Positions 46,298-57,234 of a stretch of 64,000 nucleotides of DNA are shown here, piece after piece. Under the pieces are notes generated by a model. It was given only the letters and a program-made list of their open reading frames with translations. It was not told the origin of the DNA and made no database searches. The position numbers and the translations under genes were made by a program. Every line of letters begins with the position of its first letter. Positions within the stretch are counted from its first letter, which is position 1. This DNA comes from Neolentinus lepideus HHB14362 ss-1 (Eukaryota > Basidiomycota > Agaricomycetes > Gloeophyllales > Gloeophyllaceae), in the NCBI GenBank assembly GCA_001632425.1, contig KV425628.1, positions 62,001 through 126,000 of the forward strand. Direction: 5' to 3'.

Positions 46298-46624
46298 ATT
46301 GGACTGTCGTTAGTGGACGTAGTACGAGTGAGTTTAATCTGCTACATACCTGTCCGTGAGTCGAATCTGATCAGAATTCATTCATGTGAATGCTATTCAC
46401 CCCAATTACCGAAGGAATGAAGTACGCAATTCAAAATGTAACACGAGACCAATTACCGAAGGAATGAACTACGCAATTCAATGTAACATGACATCGCGCA
46501 GCAAGGGAATGAAAACTGTTAGGTATTCATTAATAAATCCAGCACTATCATACTAAACATCAACTACACGTAAGTCAAATTTGTACAGCCGTCTTTACTT
46601 CTTCAGCTTCCTTTGTCATCCCCC
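46298..46624. other. Convergent intergenic region with a duplicated segment
   Basis: About 330 bp between the 3' ends of the reductase (+) and the VIP1-like gene (-). It contains the near-perfect direct duplication at 46402-46493; no gene is seen. Confidence 0.55.
46402..46493. repeat. Two-copy tandem duplication, about 47-bp period
   Basis: CCAATTACCGAAGGAATGAA opens copy one at 46402; copy two opens at 46449 and differs in a few bases (AGTACG against ACTACG) and by a short AA deletion. Each copy continues to AATGTAACA(C/T)GA. Confidence 0.85.
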
Positions 46625-47756
46625 TTACACGGCAGTCGTAGCGGGAGCAGTAGGGTCGCTCGTAGCAGGCCCACCGCTAATACCGCCAGCAGCGCTCCCG
46701 GGTGCAGTTGGCGCCGAGGCCGCCGTTGCGCTGGCCTTGTGCTGGTCCGCAATGCGGCGAGCCTCCTCATGGATATCAAATACCTGCTTGCTGGTAGTCG
46801 TGTAAAATTGCCGGACCTTCTGGCCAAATGGCGAAGAGAGCGCCTTGGTGTAGTACTGTCCACCACATTAGTTCATCCTCTGCCGGAACACATGAATCAC
46901 ATATAACCCACCTCGGTGGCGCTCTTGGAAATACCTTTCTGCTCGTCGACCGTCCGCGCCTGCTGGTGGGCAGCATTGACCGCGCTCTGGACCTTGCCAG
47001 AGATCGTCTGGTTCTCGCCAAGTGCCTTCGCGCCCAGCGTCTGGTCGAGCGAGTTAAAGTATGCCAGGAAACGCTTCGAGATCCCTTTCTCGTTGTCCAT
47101 CTGGATGGCGCGTTCAAGGACCTGGTCGGAAAGGGTGTAACCCTTGGCAATGTATTCCGCTACGACTACAGTGGGATTAGATGGTCAGGAGTTGAGCGTA
47201 CGGCCGAGAGGTACAGAGAGGAGTGAACTTACTGCCAGCGCGGGGCTTGTGTTCTTGGCCGATGTGCCCTTCCGTTGCAGGTTCTTCGTGCTCTTCGTCT
47301 GCATGGACAGTTTCCGAGGTTACGGTCAGTTGTGCGCCATCGAGGGTTCCGCCATTAAGCTTTCACAATAGTCAGTCGATGGATTTTGTATAGATGTAAA
47401 CGGGCTTACCATCAGTGCGGTCTTGGCGGCAGATGGCTTTTCGAAGTGCACAGTCGCAGACTTGGATTCTGTCGCATTCAACTCGATCGAAGTGATCCTG
47501 CCGCCAATCTCATGAGTATCTGGCGTCTGTAGCGCAGGAATTGCATTCTCACTTTCCACAGAATCTGGCAAAAGTGCGCGATCAGCTTGAAGATCATAAA
47601 ACAATGAAAGAGCCCGACATACGTGAAGAAATCACGGAGGTGGTCCTCCGTCGTAGTAGGGGCAATGTTAGAAACCTGCCATCAGCCATCGTTGTTCAGT
47701 ACGCATGCAAGAGGGTTATTTGTACAAGTACGTACGTTCACTGTGTAGGTAGACAT
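46625..47756 (-). CDS. VIP1-like RRM protein
   Basis: Minus-strand exons 47756-47736, 47675-47623, 47551-47410, 47359-47233, 47165-46912 and 46855-46625 give about 275 residues. Residues 1-95 form an RNA recognition motif: MSTYTVNVSNIAPTTTEDHL (strand 1 and helix 1), ITSIELNATESKSATVHFEK (strands 2-3), AAKTALMLNGGTLDGAQLTV (helix 2 and strand 4). The usual RNP1 aromatic residues are only partly kept. Then comes a helical domain (AEYIAKGYTLSDQVLERAIQ; ISKRFLAYFNSLDQTLGAKA; SGKVQSAVNAAHQQARTVDE; KVRQFYTTTSKQVFDIHEEA) and an Ala/Pro/Thr-rich tail. This arrangement matches fission-yeast Vip1-type proteins of poorly known role. The third-exon acceptor was chosen to keep the frame and leaves a slightly unusual residue run between the first helix and strand 2, so that border is uncertain. 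Confidence 0.82.
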
Positions 47757-48019
47757 GGTCGTGGGTCAAGGTGGTAATCGGGCAGCAGCGGAGGACTGGC
47801 CTGGCTATGTACTGCTCTGCCAAGGGTGTGACATCATCGTCCTTTCCCAAAAGTGCCGGAGCCGGACTTTCGGTAAATCATCGTACTTAGTCGCATAATC
47901 CGTGATCGACAAACTAGAATATTTACGCCATGAACAAAAACAAAGAGTGAATACAGCCCAAGTCTAGAAATATGGTATCTAATCCAAACACGACCTTACT
48001 ATCAAGTAGAGACAGACGA
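47757..48019. other. Intergenic, VIP1-like promoter and PXMP4-like 3' end
   Basis: About 260 bp; both flanking genes are on the minus strand. Nothing further is seen. Confidence 0.5.
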
Positions 48020-48799
48020 TCAACTAGCTCGCCACGAAGACCATCTCCAATCTATCAGTCCATTCGAATCATGGTATATCTCGGTCATCGAATTGAACAT
48101 CCCGGGTTGAATAACATGCGGGCGATTTTCGAATGACCACATTATTGACCCCCACGCCAGGGCACTGAAGAGGGAGAAATAAAACGGATCTGGCGACAAC
48201 AATTGTACCGCCGAGGAGGGAGCTGAGGACGGTCGTTTATTCGAGTGAAGGACAGTGGTTGTGCGCGGCACAAGTGTAGCGAGTGCACGGCCGGCACCGT
48301 AAAGGACGATCTTGAACGAAAGCATCGTAAATGCCGCCTGCACCAGAAAAACGGCACAGCGTACCTGCTCATTGATCCCGTTCTTCTCTCCGAATACGAG
48401 ATACCCTCCTACCAACCCTGCTATAAATGAATCTATGCTCCTCTGCTTGCCACCATTCGCCTTCTTGAAGAGGAGCAGAACAGATTTATACACTATTGCC
48501 ACTTTCGCGAGTCCGGTCGCATGCTGCCATGTTGCACGCAGTATTCCACGCATGCGATCCTGATAGCTACAGTGGATAGGAAGGGACAGGAATGACGATG
48601 AGGATGAAGAAACTTTCAGCCTGCAGACAAAGTGCTGTACTCACCGGCCCTTCCCAAAGAGAATAGACATCACCAATGCATGGGCAAAGCGAACCTTTGC
48701 GCCATACAGGAACCCATTGCGAGCCCCATGCAGGATCGCCAGACACTCGACGAACGCAGGATTCTGGGAGAGCCTATACCATCTCGAAGCAGTCGTCAT
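48020..48799 (-). CDS. PXMP4/PMP24-like peroxisomal membrane protein
   Basis: Minus-strand exons 48799-48645 and 48566-48020 give 233 residues. The N-terminus MTTASRWYRLSQNPAFVECL leads into the conserved AILHGARNGFLYGAKVRFAH, then LVMSILFGKGRYQDRMRGIL, a Tim17/PMP24-type motif rich in Gly and Arg. Later hydrophobic segments include SFIAGLVGGYLVFGEKNGIN (the GGY and GEKN signature of the family) and a QVRCAVFLVQAAFTMLSFKI helix. The end has PFYFSLFSALAWGSIMWSFE. Family knowledge: PXMP4 is a multi-span peroxisomal membrane protein of unclear molecular function. Choosing the acceptor before YQDRMRG keeps both the frame and the family motif. A TATATATA-like run about 35 bp upstream could be the promoter. 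The C-terminus is slightly long and lacks a clear targeting signal. Confidence 0.87.
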
Positions 48800-49583
48800 G
48801 AGTAGATACCAAGAGGAGATGAGGGAGAAATGCGTATATATAAATGCGGCTAGTGGCAGTAGAAGACATTCGCTCGGGTATACCCTTATCTACGCTTCTT
48901 CTATCGACCACCGATCGGCAGCTCGAGGCGCTCCAAATATAAACCGGGTCACTGTTGCCATAATGACCACACTCGCAGGCTGGAGAACCTTCAGGCCAGG
49001 TTCACGATCAATGATCATCTTGTGCATGCATCAAGTACTATGGAGCTTCAGGAGCATATCAATGCTCTTCAACTGAGGGTTCCATACCACGGAGATGGTG
49101 GAGCCCAGAGGCACGCAGACACACCTTTGCGCTAACCGATTGATGAAAGCATGCGTTCATCACCCGTCAATTAGAAGAAGCGGAACTTGAGCTTAACAGC
49201 ACACTTCTGTCCATTGTTAGCACTACGAGACAAGAGACGGGTGATATCGTATCGTGGTGTGATTCTTCGACAGGATGCCAGGGAGGACGCATATCAAAAT
49301 CCTCGGCGGCCACACAGGATCAGGGAAGGTCGCAGTTCTCTACGGAGTTCCAAAGAATGGCTCAGATGACGAAGGTAATACAGGACCCGCAGGGCCCAGT
49401 AGCAGGCATATCGATGGACTGCGACATCCGACAGGACAAACACCGCTTGTCGGATCTGCGATGACAGAACTGTGAACATAGCAAATGGACGCAGCTGTTT
49501 GTAAGATAGCAACACGGCACTCACGGAACGAATTAATGAATAGTCCTGGTTCCGGCTCTTGCGATATGTACAATATTGGGAAT
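48800..49583. other. Intergenic stretch without a supported gene
   Basis: About 780 bp between the PXMP4-like start and the methyltransferase 3' end, both on the minus strand. GTATATATAAA at about 48833-48843 is a possible TATA region for the former. Short frames on both strands show no motif. Confidence 0.45.
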
Positions 49584-50638
49584 CTACTGAAGCACAGCAA
49601 TGAATCTCAGGCGGACGTACACGATCATCCAATTCCCCTTCGTATCCCGACAATCCACCGCACAAAGGTCCTGTACTTCGCTGATGATCTCGTTCGCTAT
49701 CTCGTCGGGGATGTCATCTGCGGACTTGAGTTGACTCACACATGGGGATTTAGATAATGTATAGGCCTTACGTAGAAAAGATTGGCGGCAAAAGAGGCGC
49801 ACCCAGTCAGCGACGGTGGAGGATAACGGGGTGAGTCGAGGGGTCAGAGAGATGTGGGTAACTTTGAAGTTATTGGACTCCAGAAGCTAAGTGTGAGCTA
49901 TATCGTCAACTTTCGGATATTTTGACGTGAGTACGAGACAATGAGACACACATCTTGGTAATCTTCAGCCGAGGGAAAGAACCACGGATCTAACTGCTCA
50001 GGGTCATACCCTCTTCTGCGCAAGACAGCGTGCAGAGCAGACCTAACACCTGTATAAATCCATTGGGAGTACTAGGCTTTCACACGTAATCGAAGGCAAG
50101 AGACTCGTACCGGCACAATTACCAAACCCACCAAACTCCCCGACAAAACGACCGCCATTCTTCAGCACAGTCTTGACGCTATCCAGGACGCCCAGCGGGG
50201 AACGCTTACACCAGTGAAGAGTGGCGTTTGTGAATACAGCGTCGAACTCGGTCGAAGATGCCAGTTGTTCGAAGAAAGAAGATGAGGCCGGCAGAGCCTG
50301 GACATCAGCAACGTAAGCATGCTCAAGGCCATTCTTCTTGGCCTGCGCTATCTGAAGAGATTGATAAATTCACGGCTTACGTGGTTACACGGAGCTTGTG
50401 AATCCAAACGCACCATGCTCTCACTTGAATCCACGCCTACGACTATCCCTCCTTGCTGCTGCCTCACAACCTTCTCAATCTCGAGTGTCACCTCCCCGCT
50501 TCCACACCCAAAGTCGACGATTTTTTCTCCGGGTTTCGCATCCAGCAAAGAAAGAACGGGCGAAGTGAAGGCGGGTGAATATACGAAGGACGCGGTCTGG
50601 TTGTATGCGTTTGCGGCCCAGGTGTCGGTGTAGGCCAT
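49584..50638 (-). CDS. SAM-dependent methyltransferase (trans-aconitate methyltransferase-like)
   Basis: Minus-strand exons 50638-50414, 50351-50111, 50049-49952, 49886-49772 and 49717-49584 give 270 residues. Motif I is KIVDFGCGSGEVTLEIEKVV, a class I SAM-binding Gly-rich loop; the acidic residue after strand 2 lies in VGVDSSESM; EFDAVFTNATLHWCKRSPLG is motif IV/V with the 'NAxLHW' signature of the Tam-like subgroup; NGGRFVGEFGGFGN is the next strand. The C-terminus has FPSAEDYQ, WVRLFCRQSFL and a final GNWMIVYVRLRFIAVLQ. Family knowledge: Tam-like enzymes methylate carboxyl groups such as those of trans-aconitate, but fungal members vary, so the substrate is uncertain. N-terminus MAYTDTWAANAYNQTASFVY resembles relatives. 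Splices restore the motifs, and the acceptor for the last exon (HDIPDEIANEII) is the only one giving an open frame. Confidence 0.87.
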
Positions 50639-51525
50639 GGCGGATTCCCTGAGGGACGGAAGGAGATGTTATGCTTGTACATTGGTATCTTTATAGCTCT
50701 GAGCTGTATACTAACAGCCTCGGAATATCAGAGTGCGATAGTAAGAACTGCGGGGTAGAACAGTATCGTTCGGCCGAAGGTGGTCAGAGGACGCTCGGCC
50801 GATACGATTGTGAGTTGTTACATGCTACCCAGGCAATGCACATCTAGAGCACTAGTGTTATCGCAGTGCAAGGTCGCGGAGGGAGAGTGTGGCAGAGAGT
50901 ATGGCAGAAGGGCCGAGCAGAGGGGTAGATCTGCAGGCAGATTCTGCGAAGGTAGGAAAGCTTCGTCCCAAGATGGCCACAGGAGTGCGTCGTATAGCCG
51001 GTATTACTAATTCACTGTAGCGACCACCGTCAGTCCGGAAGGATTGGATGGCTTTTGGCAGTACTCGTACGATTTCAAGATTGGATTGCAAAGCAAGATA
51101 TTGCGATTTGTAGCAGGTTAGTAGCAAAGTGCTCGCAATGGACACGTAAAACCATATTCATGGACGAGCAGTTTCCCTCAGCCATTGTCTTACTTCGTAA
51201 GAATTCTAATCCTGTCAGCCGACGCGAGGTCAGGGTGCACATATGTCGCTGCGCTTGACCACATCCGTATGCGGGTCCCAGTATTGTACACTTTGAGTAC
51301 AAAGCGACATCCGAAAAATGGATCTATGTCTGAAGATCTGAAACCCTGTGCCTAGAATTTACGAGGCATTGTTTGTTAGCAATTCCCTTTTCTGTGTTTC
51401 TCGCCGAATTCCGACGCTGTGGAATTGTTTGCCACCGGGGGCAGCGAGTACTCGAGTTTGCTGGTCATGTGAGCTCAAACTCACGGCATTATATGCGTTC
51501 ACAATGCCATATTTAAAACATAGAA

Positions 51526-51620
51526 GCAACTGCAAAGGACAAGGCACAACTCTGAGCCACTGCAAAGTAAAAGGCACAACCCTGAGCCACTGCAAAGCGA
51601 AAACCACAACCCTGAGCCAC
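51526..51620. repeat. Three-copy tandem repeat, about 30-bp period
   Basis: The unit CCACTGCAAAG followed by (A/T)AAAGGCACAAC and CCTGAG recurs three times with small changes (GGCACAACTCTGAG, GGCACAACCCTGAG, ACCACAACCCTGAG). It ends about 150 bp before the TATA box of the 51895 gene. Confidence 0.8.
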
Positions 51621-51766
51621 GCGACAGCCACATATCCAAATCGGGCCCTCCAAGGAAGCTTTATCATTGTGGCAGCGCTAGCTCAACGCCGTTTCACAAA
51701 TTCTTATCTGAAATTCGGGCCACTCCACATCTTCTGGACCGTGTCTCATATACTGTTGTCTCCGAG

Positions 51767-51778
51767 CATATAAAAGGC
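51767..51778 (+). promoter_or_regulatory. TATA box of the 51895 gene
   Basis: CATATAAAAGGC lies about 120 bp before the ATG, followed by a C-rich leader. Confidence 0.5.
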
Positions 51779-51894
51779 AGTCGCGAACACGGATACGTTC
51801 CCAAATACTTTTTGCATCTACCCGCCGTGCAATTTCACACTTTCGCGCAAGTCAACGACGTTCGCCACCACCAACGCTGACAACGACATCAACA

Positions 51895-53519
51895 ATGTTC
51901 AAGTTCAACATCGTCAAAAGAATCAAGGGTCTTGCCACGCGCAAGGACGCCACACCAGTCACTTCTGCCACATCCAAGGAGCCCGCTGTCCACAAGTATC
52001 CCTCGATGATACGCCGCCTCTTCACGAAGAGGTCAAAATCTAACCTACTTTCTCTCCCCGTCGCTACGCCCACCGTCATCATTGTCATCCCCGCTCCTAC
52101 TCCCGTCCTTCCTAACCCTGACATCGCCACAAGTGGCTCTCCTGGGATTGATCTGTCTTATCATACTAGTCCTACCCTGCTCCCTAGTGTCGTTATGCCA
52201 AATACAGCGGTCGCCGAGGTGTTCAAGGCTCCCTCTGCTCCCGCAACTGCTGCCACGTGCCTCACGGTCGACAAGTCCAAGACACTGTACGACGACAAAG
52301 CACACTATGTCCGTACACTGATTGGTGCTAAGAAGGAGATGGACTCGTACCGAGCGCGTGCGGAACGCGCAGAGTCGGAGCTGGAGCGTGTAAAGACGGA
52401 ACTAGACGCGCTGAGGCTCCAAGCCACTGGACGGGAGATTCTCGACAAGGAACGTGCCCGCATCAGAGCCCTCAGGCGGAACGTAGAGGGAGAGAGAGAG
52501 CTGCTCAGGCATGAACGTGTTGTCCTGGAGAAGTGCAACCGGGCTATCGAGCGGAAGAAGAAAGCCCTCGTCCGAGGGAGGACATATGTAGAGCAGACTC
52601 GGGCGCTCCTGGCCAGGGAGAAGACAGTCGTAGAGAGGGCTAGAAAGGCTCTTGTTCACGAGAAGGCGTCTACCGAGAGAGCAAGGGCCCTTCTGGTTAG
52701 GGAGAAGACGGTCATCTCGAAGACCAAGAAGTCACTCGTCGAGGAGATGGCGTCCACGGAGAGGGAGAAGGCGCTCCTGGTTCTGGAGAAGACGGTCATC
52801 GAGGAGGCGAAGAAGTCACTTGCCGAGGAGAAGGCATCCACCGAGAGGGTGAGGTCGCTCATACACCGGGAGCGACTTGTTGTTGAGAAGACCAGAAAGG
52901 CCTTGGTGCAGGAGCGCAGGGACCTCGGCGCTGTACAGGCGGCTTTGACGGAGAGCGCAGAAGAGCTCGAGAAGCTGTACCACGATTGCCTCGAGCCTTT
53001 CGAGGAGAGCAAGGGAGTGTTCAGGGAAGTCGGGTGGCAAGTCAGGAATTGCAAAGCCCTGACTCGCTGTCCGATGTATGGCGATGAGGGCTCCGAGGAG
53101 GACCCTGCCTTTGACGTAGGTATTTCATACCACCAGTTTCGATGCTCTGCTAACCTTGGACATATACAGCTGATGGCAGAGAAGAGAGAGAAACTACTGG
53201 CCAGGAGAGAGATCCGGCGCCGTCGCGCGATATCGGGCGATGACCGTCTGACGCCATTACCAATGTTCAAGTCTCGTTCGCATCGAACAAAGGTAAGCCT
53301 ACCACTATTCTCGAGCTCACGTGAAGTTACTCAAAGAACGGCATTTTACAGGAAAAGTACACGAGAATCGCTTCCCAGACCTCGGTCTCCAGTGGACATT
53401 CAACACTTACTGACACTGGCTCGGTCGTCTCCGCGGCGACATCTACGGATTGTGACACGCCGCCAGCCTCTCCCACAGCTGGTTGCTTCAAGATATCCAA
53501 ACAGAACGCCTGGACGTAG
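51895..53519 (+). CDS. Long coiled-coil protein with internal helical repeats, unknown function
   Basis: Exons 51895-53115, 53170-53292 and 53352-53519 give 503 residues. The start MFKFNIVKRIKGLATRKDAT and a MIRRLFTKRSKS segment near residue 37 are strongly basic; a Pro/Ser/Val linker follows. Residues about 140-360 are a continuous charged helix containing tandem units of about 22-23 residues with the pattern 'ALL.REKTV.E.A.K.L..E.ASTER.R' (for example ARALLVREKTVISKTKKSLV and KALLVLEKTVIEEAKKSLAE). The C-terminal third is basic then Ser/Thr rich, ending TSVSSGHSTLTDTGSVVSAA and CFKISKQNAWT. The two introns are supported because they remove stops and rejoin low-complexity Ser/Thr sequence. 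No catalytic or membrane motif is visible. It is the largest of three similarly built genes in the window (with 8398 and 39448). Confidence 0.75.
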
Positions 53520-54420
53520 CTGTTCGCGGACGCATGCAGCGAGTGGATGATAGAACCTGATATCCGGGCCATTGCTGGCACGAGCATCACGCTGCTAAGG
53601 CAGATACACGGCTCTCGCTGTGATACTACAGCTCAGTGGACCGGGCCGCAGACTAGTGCCAATCGTACAAACCAACGTCCAGCATGCACGCAAGCCCATG
53701 CCATAGGTGACGTCGATGGCGAAGCACAAGCTTGGAATTAGATCCAACGCAGTTGCGAGGCATCAATTTTGATGTTCTTCGGGTGGTTGTTAATTAGGTT
53801 ACTGAGACGTAGATAAGTTGTCAGACTCACCCTGTACTTAACGAGAGGGTTTTCTGCAAGGATGATACTGTGGCGTGACACGTTTGTGGCTAATCGCGTG
53901 TTGGTCACTGATCATATGACATGTCACGCACACACATTGGAAGTCTGGACTGACACCGGGTCTCCGACGCCGAACACCCTTCCTCGAGCTCCACAATCGC
54001 GTTCTTGTGCGCCCTCGGCTCGGATGGTCTGGCCACACAACCGGCCACAACGCTCCAGTGACAGTCTGCCGCGGGAATTTCTACCCCTTTCAGCCACTCC
54101 CATGCTGTGCCTTGGCTTGAGCAAACTTCCGCCGTGCCTTTATATTCCTGCTAGGCACCCTTTGTTTACTTCCATCTTGCTCGTCGTCGCTACGTCTTTT
54201 TTCACTTGTCCTTACGCGGAACAATAGAGTCGTCATAAGCGAGGAGGGGCATCACCGCGAAAATTTGACTTGGAGGAATGTCCGATTTATAGCCCGGACT
54301 ACAGGTGCGCCAATTTTTACTTCGCAGCACGTCTCGGAGGAGAAGAGGCCTTCTGCTTCATGCGTTCATCCGTCAAGTACTTGCGATATCATTCATGAAT
54401 TGTTCTAGGCTTTTTTGATT
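53520..54420. other. Intergenic stretch without a supported gene
   Basis: About 900 bp. A 121-codon frame at 53862-54227 has no motif and unusual composition, so it is not called. Confidence 0.45.
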
Positions 54421-55146
54421 ATGGGAGAGCTACTCACAACTGTCCAGACTGCCCGCCGCGCAGGCCAGGCAGTCTCCCAGCCGACAAAGTCAATTCCCTC
54501 TCTGCCAATCTCCATCCCAACGCCCCGACGCAGAGCTGCATTGCCCACTGGCTCACCAGCACGCAGAACGGAGTCATCAGACCTCCTGTTCGACATGTCA
54601 CCCGTCAGATCCACGTCTGGCTTGGTTCTGCCGCGCCCATTGTCGAATAAATCTGAGGAGTCCCGAGAGGAAAAGTCAGCTGCGCGTGCACCTTCAGACC
54701 CCCTCGACGACCTTAACTTTGTGGAGGTCTCGTGTGTGCATGGGAAGGAACCATCACCCGAAGAGTTGTTTTTGTACACGATCCCTACCTTGTCAAAACA
54801 GCCGTCGGCGATGGTGCAATATCCCTATTCTCAAGCCCGCATCAAATCCGTATCCTCTCCGTACAAGGGACTCCATTCGCAGTCAAAAGTTGCGGGCACA
54901 ATCCCTTACCATGGACGACAATTCCGCGATGATGGTGATCGAAGTGAAGACGAGTTCCAAGCGTCCTCATTTGATAGTCTCTCAGATGCTGACCGATCAC
55001 AACCCTATGACGGTGAGCCGTCGAGGCGATCAAAAATTATTTCCCATGTCAAAATTACGGGATTCGTTCCTTCGACTCAAAAGGTCACTCCTCGGCACTT
55101 GCCTCAGAGCTCACTGCATCTCACGCCGGTCAACACTCGTCACTGA
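54421..55146 (+). CDS. Hypothetical disordered protein
   Basis: A single open frame of 241 residues starting MGELLTTVQTARRAGQAVSQ. It is rich in Ser, Pro and Arg and has no hydrophobic core, membrane helix or known motif. Blocks such as PISIPTPRRRAALPTGSPAR and LLFDMSPVRSTSGLVLPRP carry SP/TP sites, which could be targets of proline-directed kinases; DPLDDLNFVEVSCVHG is a short acidic segment. No intron is needed to keep it open. It lies about 2 kb before NUD1 on the same strand. It may be a genuine small regulator or a spurious frame; composition (steady Ser/Pro/Arg use with few rare codons) favours a real gene only modestly. Confidence 0.4.
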   Translation: MGELLTTVQTARRAGQAVSQPTKSIPSLPISIPTPRRRAALPTGSPARRTESSDLLFDMSPVRSTSGLVLPRPLSNKSEESREEKSAARAPSDPLDDLNFVEVSCVHGKEPSPEELFLYTIPTLSKQPSAMVQYPYSQARIKSVSSPYKGLHSQSKVAGTIPYHGRQFRDDGDRSEDEFQASSFDSLSDADRSQPYDGEPSRRSKIISHVKITGFVPSTQKVTPRHLPQSSLHLTPVNTRH

Positions 55147-57234
55147 GAAGACTTGGGAGGCGGTCCGATGACAGCTTGAACCCTGCAGCTCGCAAGCATT
55201 GACCAAAAGTACTCTACCCTTGTGATGTGGGCGCATCATGGCGCAGTAATGGATACGACTGGATAACGTTGTGAGTGTTCCGTTTGATGTTGGCCTTTTG
55301 AGCGCTGATTATTTACTTGTGTCATCTCACAGTCGCATGACTATACCCATCATTTTTATTTCGGAAATTGTGGAATACGGAGCTCTCATTCCATTTCCCC
55401 AACCATCGAGTGGGACCCTAACCAACCCACAAATAATCCGACCTATCCGGGCATCATTGACATCTGCCTGGAGAAAATGACACTCGACGGCATCCCTTTT
55501 TCGCATCTCATTCGTCGTTCTCAGCATCAGCATCGGCCTCATTACTTTTATGTGCAGTTTTCGCTTTCTCTATATCATTTGGGTGTACCTTGTAGCTCTA
55601 AATCGTGTATTGTCTACTTACATTTATCAAAGGGTTCCTTGCTGTTAGGTTGCTCGGGCAGTCGCCGGTGTATCTGTGTGCTCCAAAACTCAGACACCGA
55701 GGATGTCTTAATGAATTCAGGCACCACCTGTGCTTAGGCTGTTTGATCATTGATCGGGGGAGCCCTCGTATTCCGAATGACTGAAAGTAGGCAAACTAGT
55801 GATCTGCGTCCTTGGCAGAAGGCAAGGCCATTATCTAACCGAGCCCAGGGTAATCTCAGGCAGGTCGCATGGGGCGGGATGCAAGTATTTAGGACAGCTA
55901 AATCAAATTTTCAGATGAGAACGTACCTGGTCCTCGAGCACTGCATCGATGCTTGCGAGATGACCAGGTACACCAGCTAGCCACCGGCTACGGCATTCGG
56001 AGCGGACTCTACATACCCTCCGAGTCTCCCGCGTAACGACGACTTGCCTTTCAAGATTTATTACTCTATAATGACTGGTCACCGTGGCAGTGAACAAACG
56101 CCCTTGATACACGAGGATAGAGACGTACGTTAGATCTACTCTCCTCAAAGCGCCGTTCACATGAAAAACGGCGCGCACGACATATATCTCCAGTGAGCGC
56201 TTGAGCGTACCATATTCTGCCCAACAAATAAATCATATCTTGATGTCTTCGAATTCGCGACCCAGGGTCTTCGCTGAAGTTTGACGCGAGCGATTGTGCT
56301 CCCTTCCCAATAGAAGATCGGCACAGACCATGGTAACCAACACATTGCATTGTCCAGTGCCTATCAGGTAAGTCATTTCGTGGCTTGATATTCCGGTCCA
56401 TGCTTGACAGTGTTAAGAATACCCCAGACTTCGTAATCCAGGGTTCGGGTTCCGGAACACAGCTTCTCAGGAAAGTAATTTAACAGCTCTCGCAGCCGTT
56501 TTGACCAGGCACGGGAGCAGCTGATGCTGGGTCATGATGAGAAGAGTGGGTTTAACGGCTTATCGCTATCATTCTTTGGGCGCTCACCTGGACGGCGGGG
56601 CATTGTCGCATTTCCGAGGGGCTGTATCGAGTCCAAATTATGATTATACTAATATAAACACATTCAGAATCACGGGAGTAGTAAAGACGAGGAAGGCAGC
56701 TGGTATCACTGTTCTCTGCGCGGGATCCTTCGGACAAACTCTAGTGATTGTCCTGACGATATTAGACGCCACATTTGATGGTGTTCAGATTCCAAGCAGG
56801 TAAAATAGCTATAGGTACATCTCCTCGGAAAAGAGGGATGTTCCAGAGTCGGACCTTGTTATGAGAACTTGAAAGAAGAAAATACGTACTACCATCGGGG
56901 GTTATCTATCTATGGGCTCGCAGGGAAGCCGAAGCATGGGTTCGCGAGAGCCCCGCCCATGGGTAAATTCTGCATTAGGCCTCTTGAGCATGATGTAGAC
57001 ACAATAGAATCAGACATGATAGCAGATAACTGTAGTGTCGAGTTCATCGCCATACCGTTGCTGCCCCAGCAAACCACGAAGCAATTGATGCGGCGGGACT
57101 TCGAGAAGCCTTATGGGCGCCAAGTGGTGCCAAACACGGATCAACTTTGGCACCGCGGTCACGTGGTCATACGCGCTGGAGCAACTCGAACCGAGGCGAC
57201 GCGTACCTCAAGACTAATTAAGACAGACTCTACT
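55147..57234. other. Large intergenic stretch before NUD1
   Basis: About 2.1 kb, the longest gene-free stretch in the window. Open frames are all under 115 codons with no motif. The frame of NUD1 stays open upstream to about 56869 but without a family-like sequence. I see no repeat or transposon structure. Confidence 0.45.

Larger units (their letters stand above)
50639..51894. other. Divergent intergenic region with a triplicated 30-bp word
   Basis: About 1.25 kb between the methyltransferase start (-) and the coiled-coil gene (+). It contains the tandem repeat at 51526-51620 and a TATA box at about 51768. No gene is supported. Confidence 0.5.

Noticed and set aside
44877..50638. Possible secondary-metabolite cluster (reductase, methyltransferase)
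   Set aside because: The two enzymes are separated by VIP1-like and PXMP4-like housekeeping genes, and there is no synthase, P450 or transporter nearby.
53862..54227. 121-codon frame before the 54421 gene
   Set aside because: No motif, no splice evidence, Cys/His/Pro-rich composition unlike its neighbours.
56869..57234. N-terminal extension of NUD1
   Set aside because: The frame is open upstream but begins without an ATG and its sequence does not resemble the family; the ATG at 57235 fits the conserved start.
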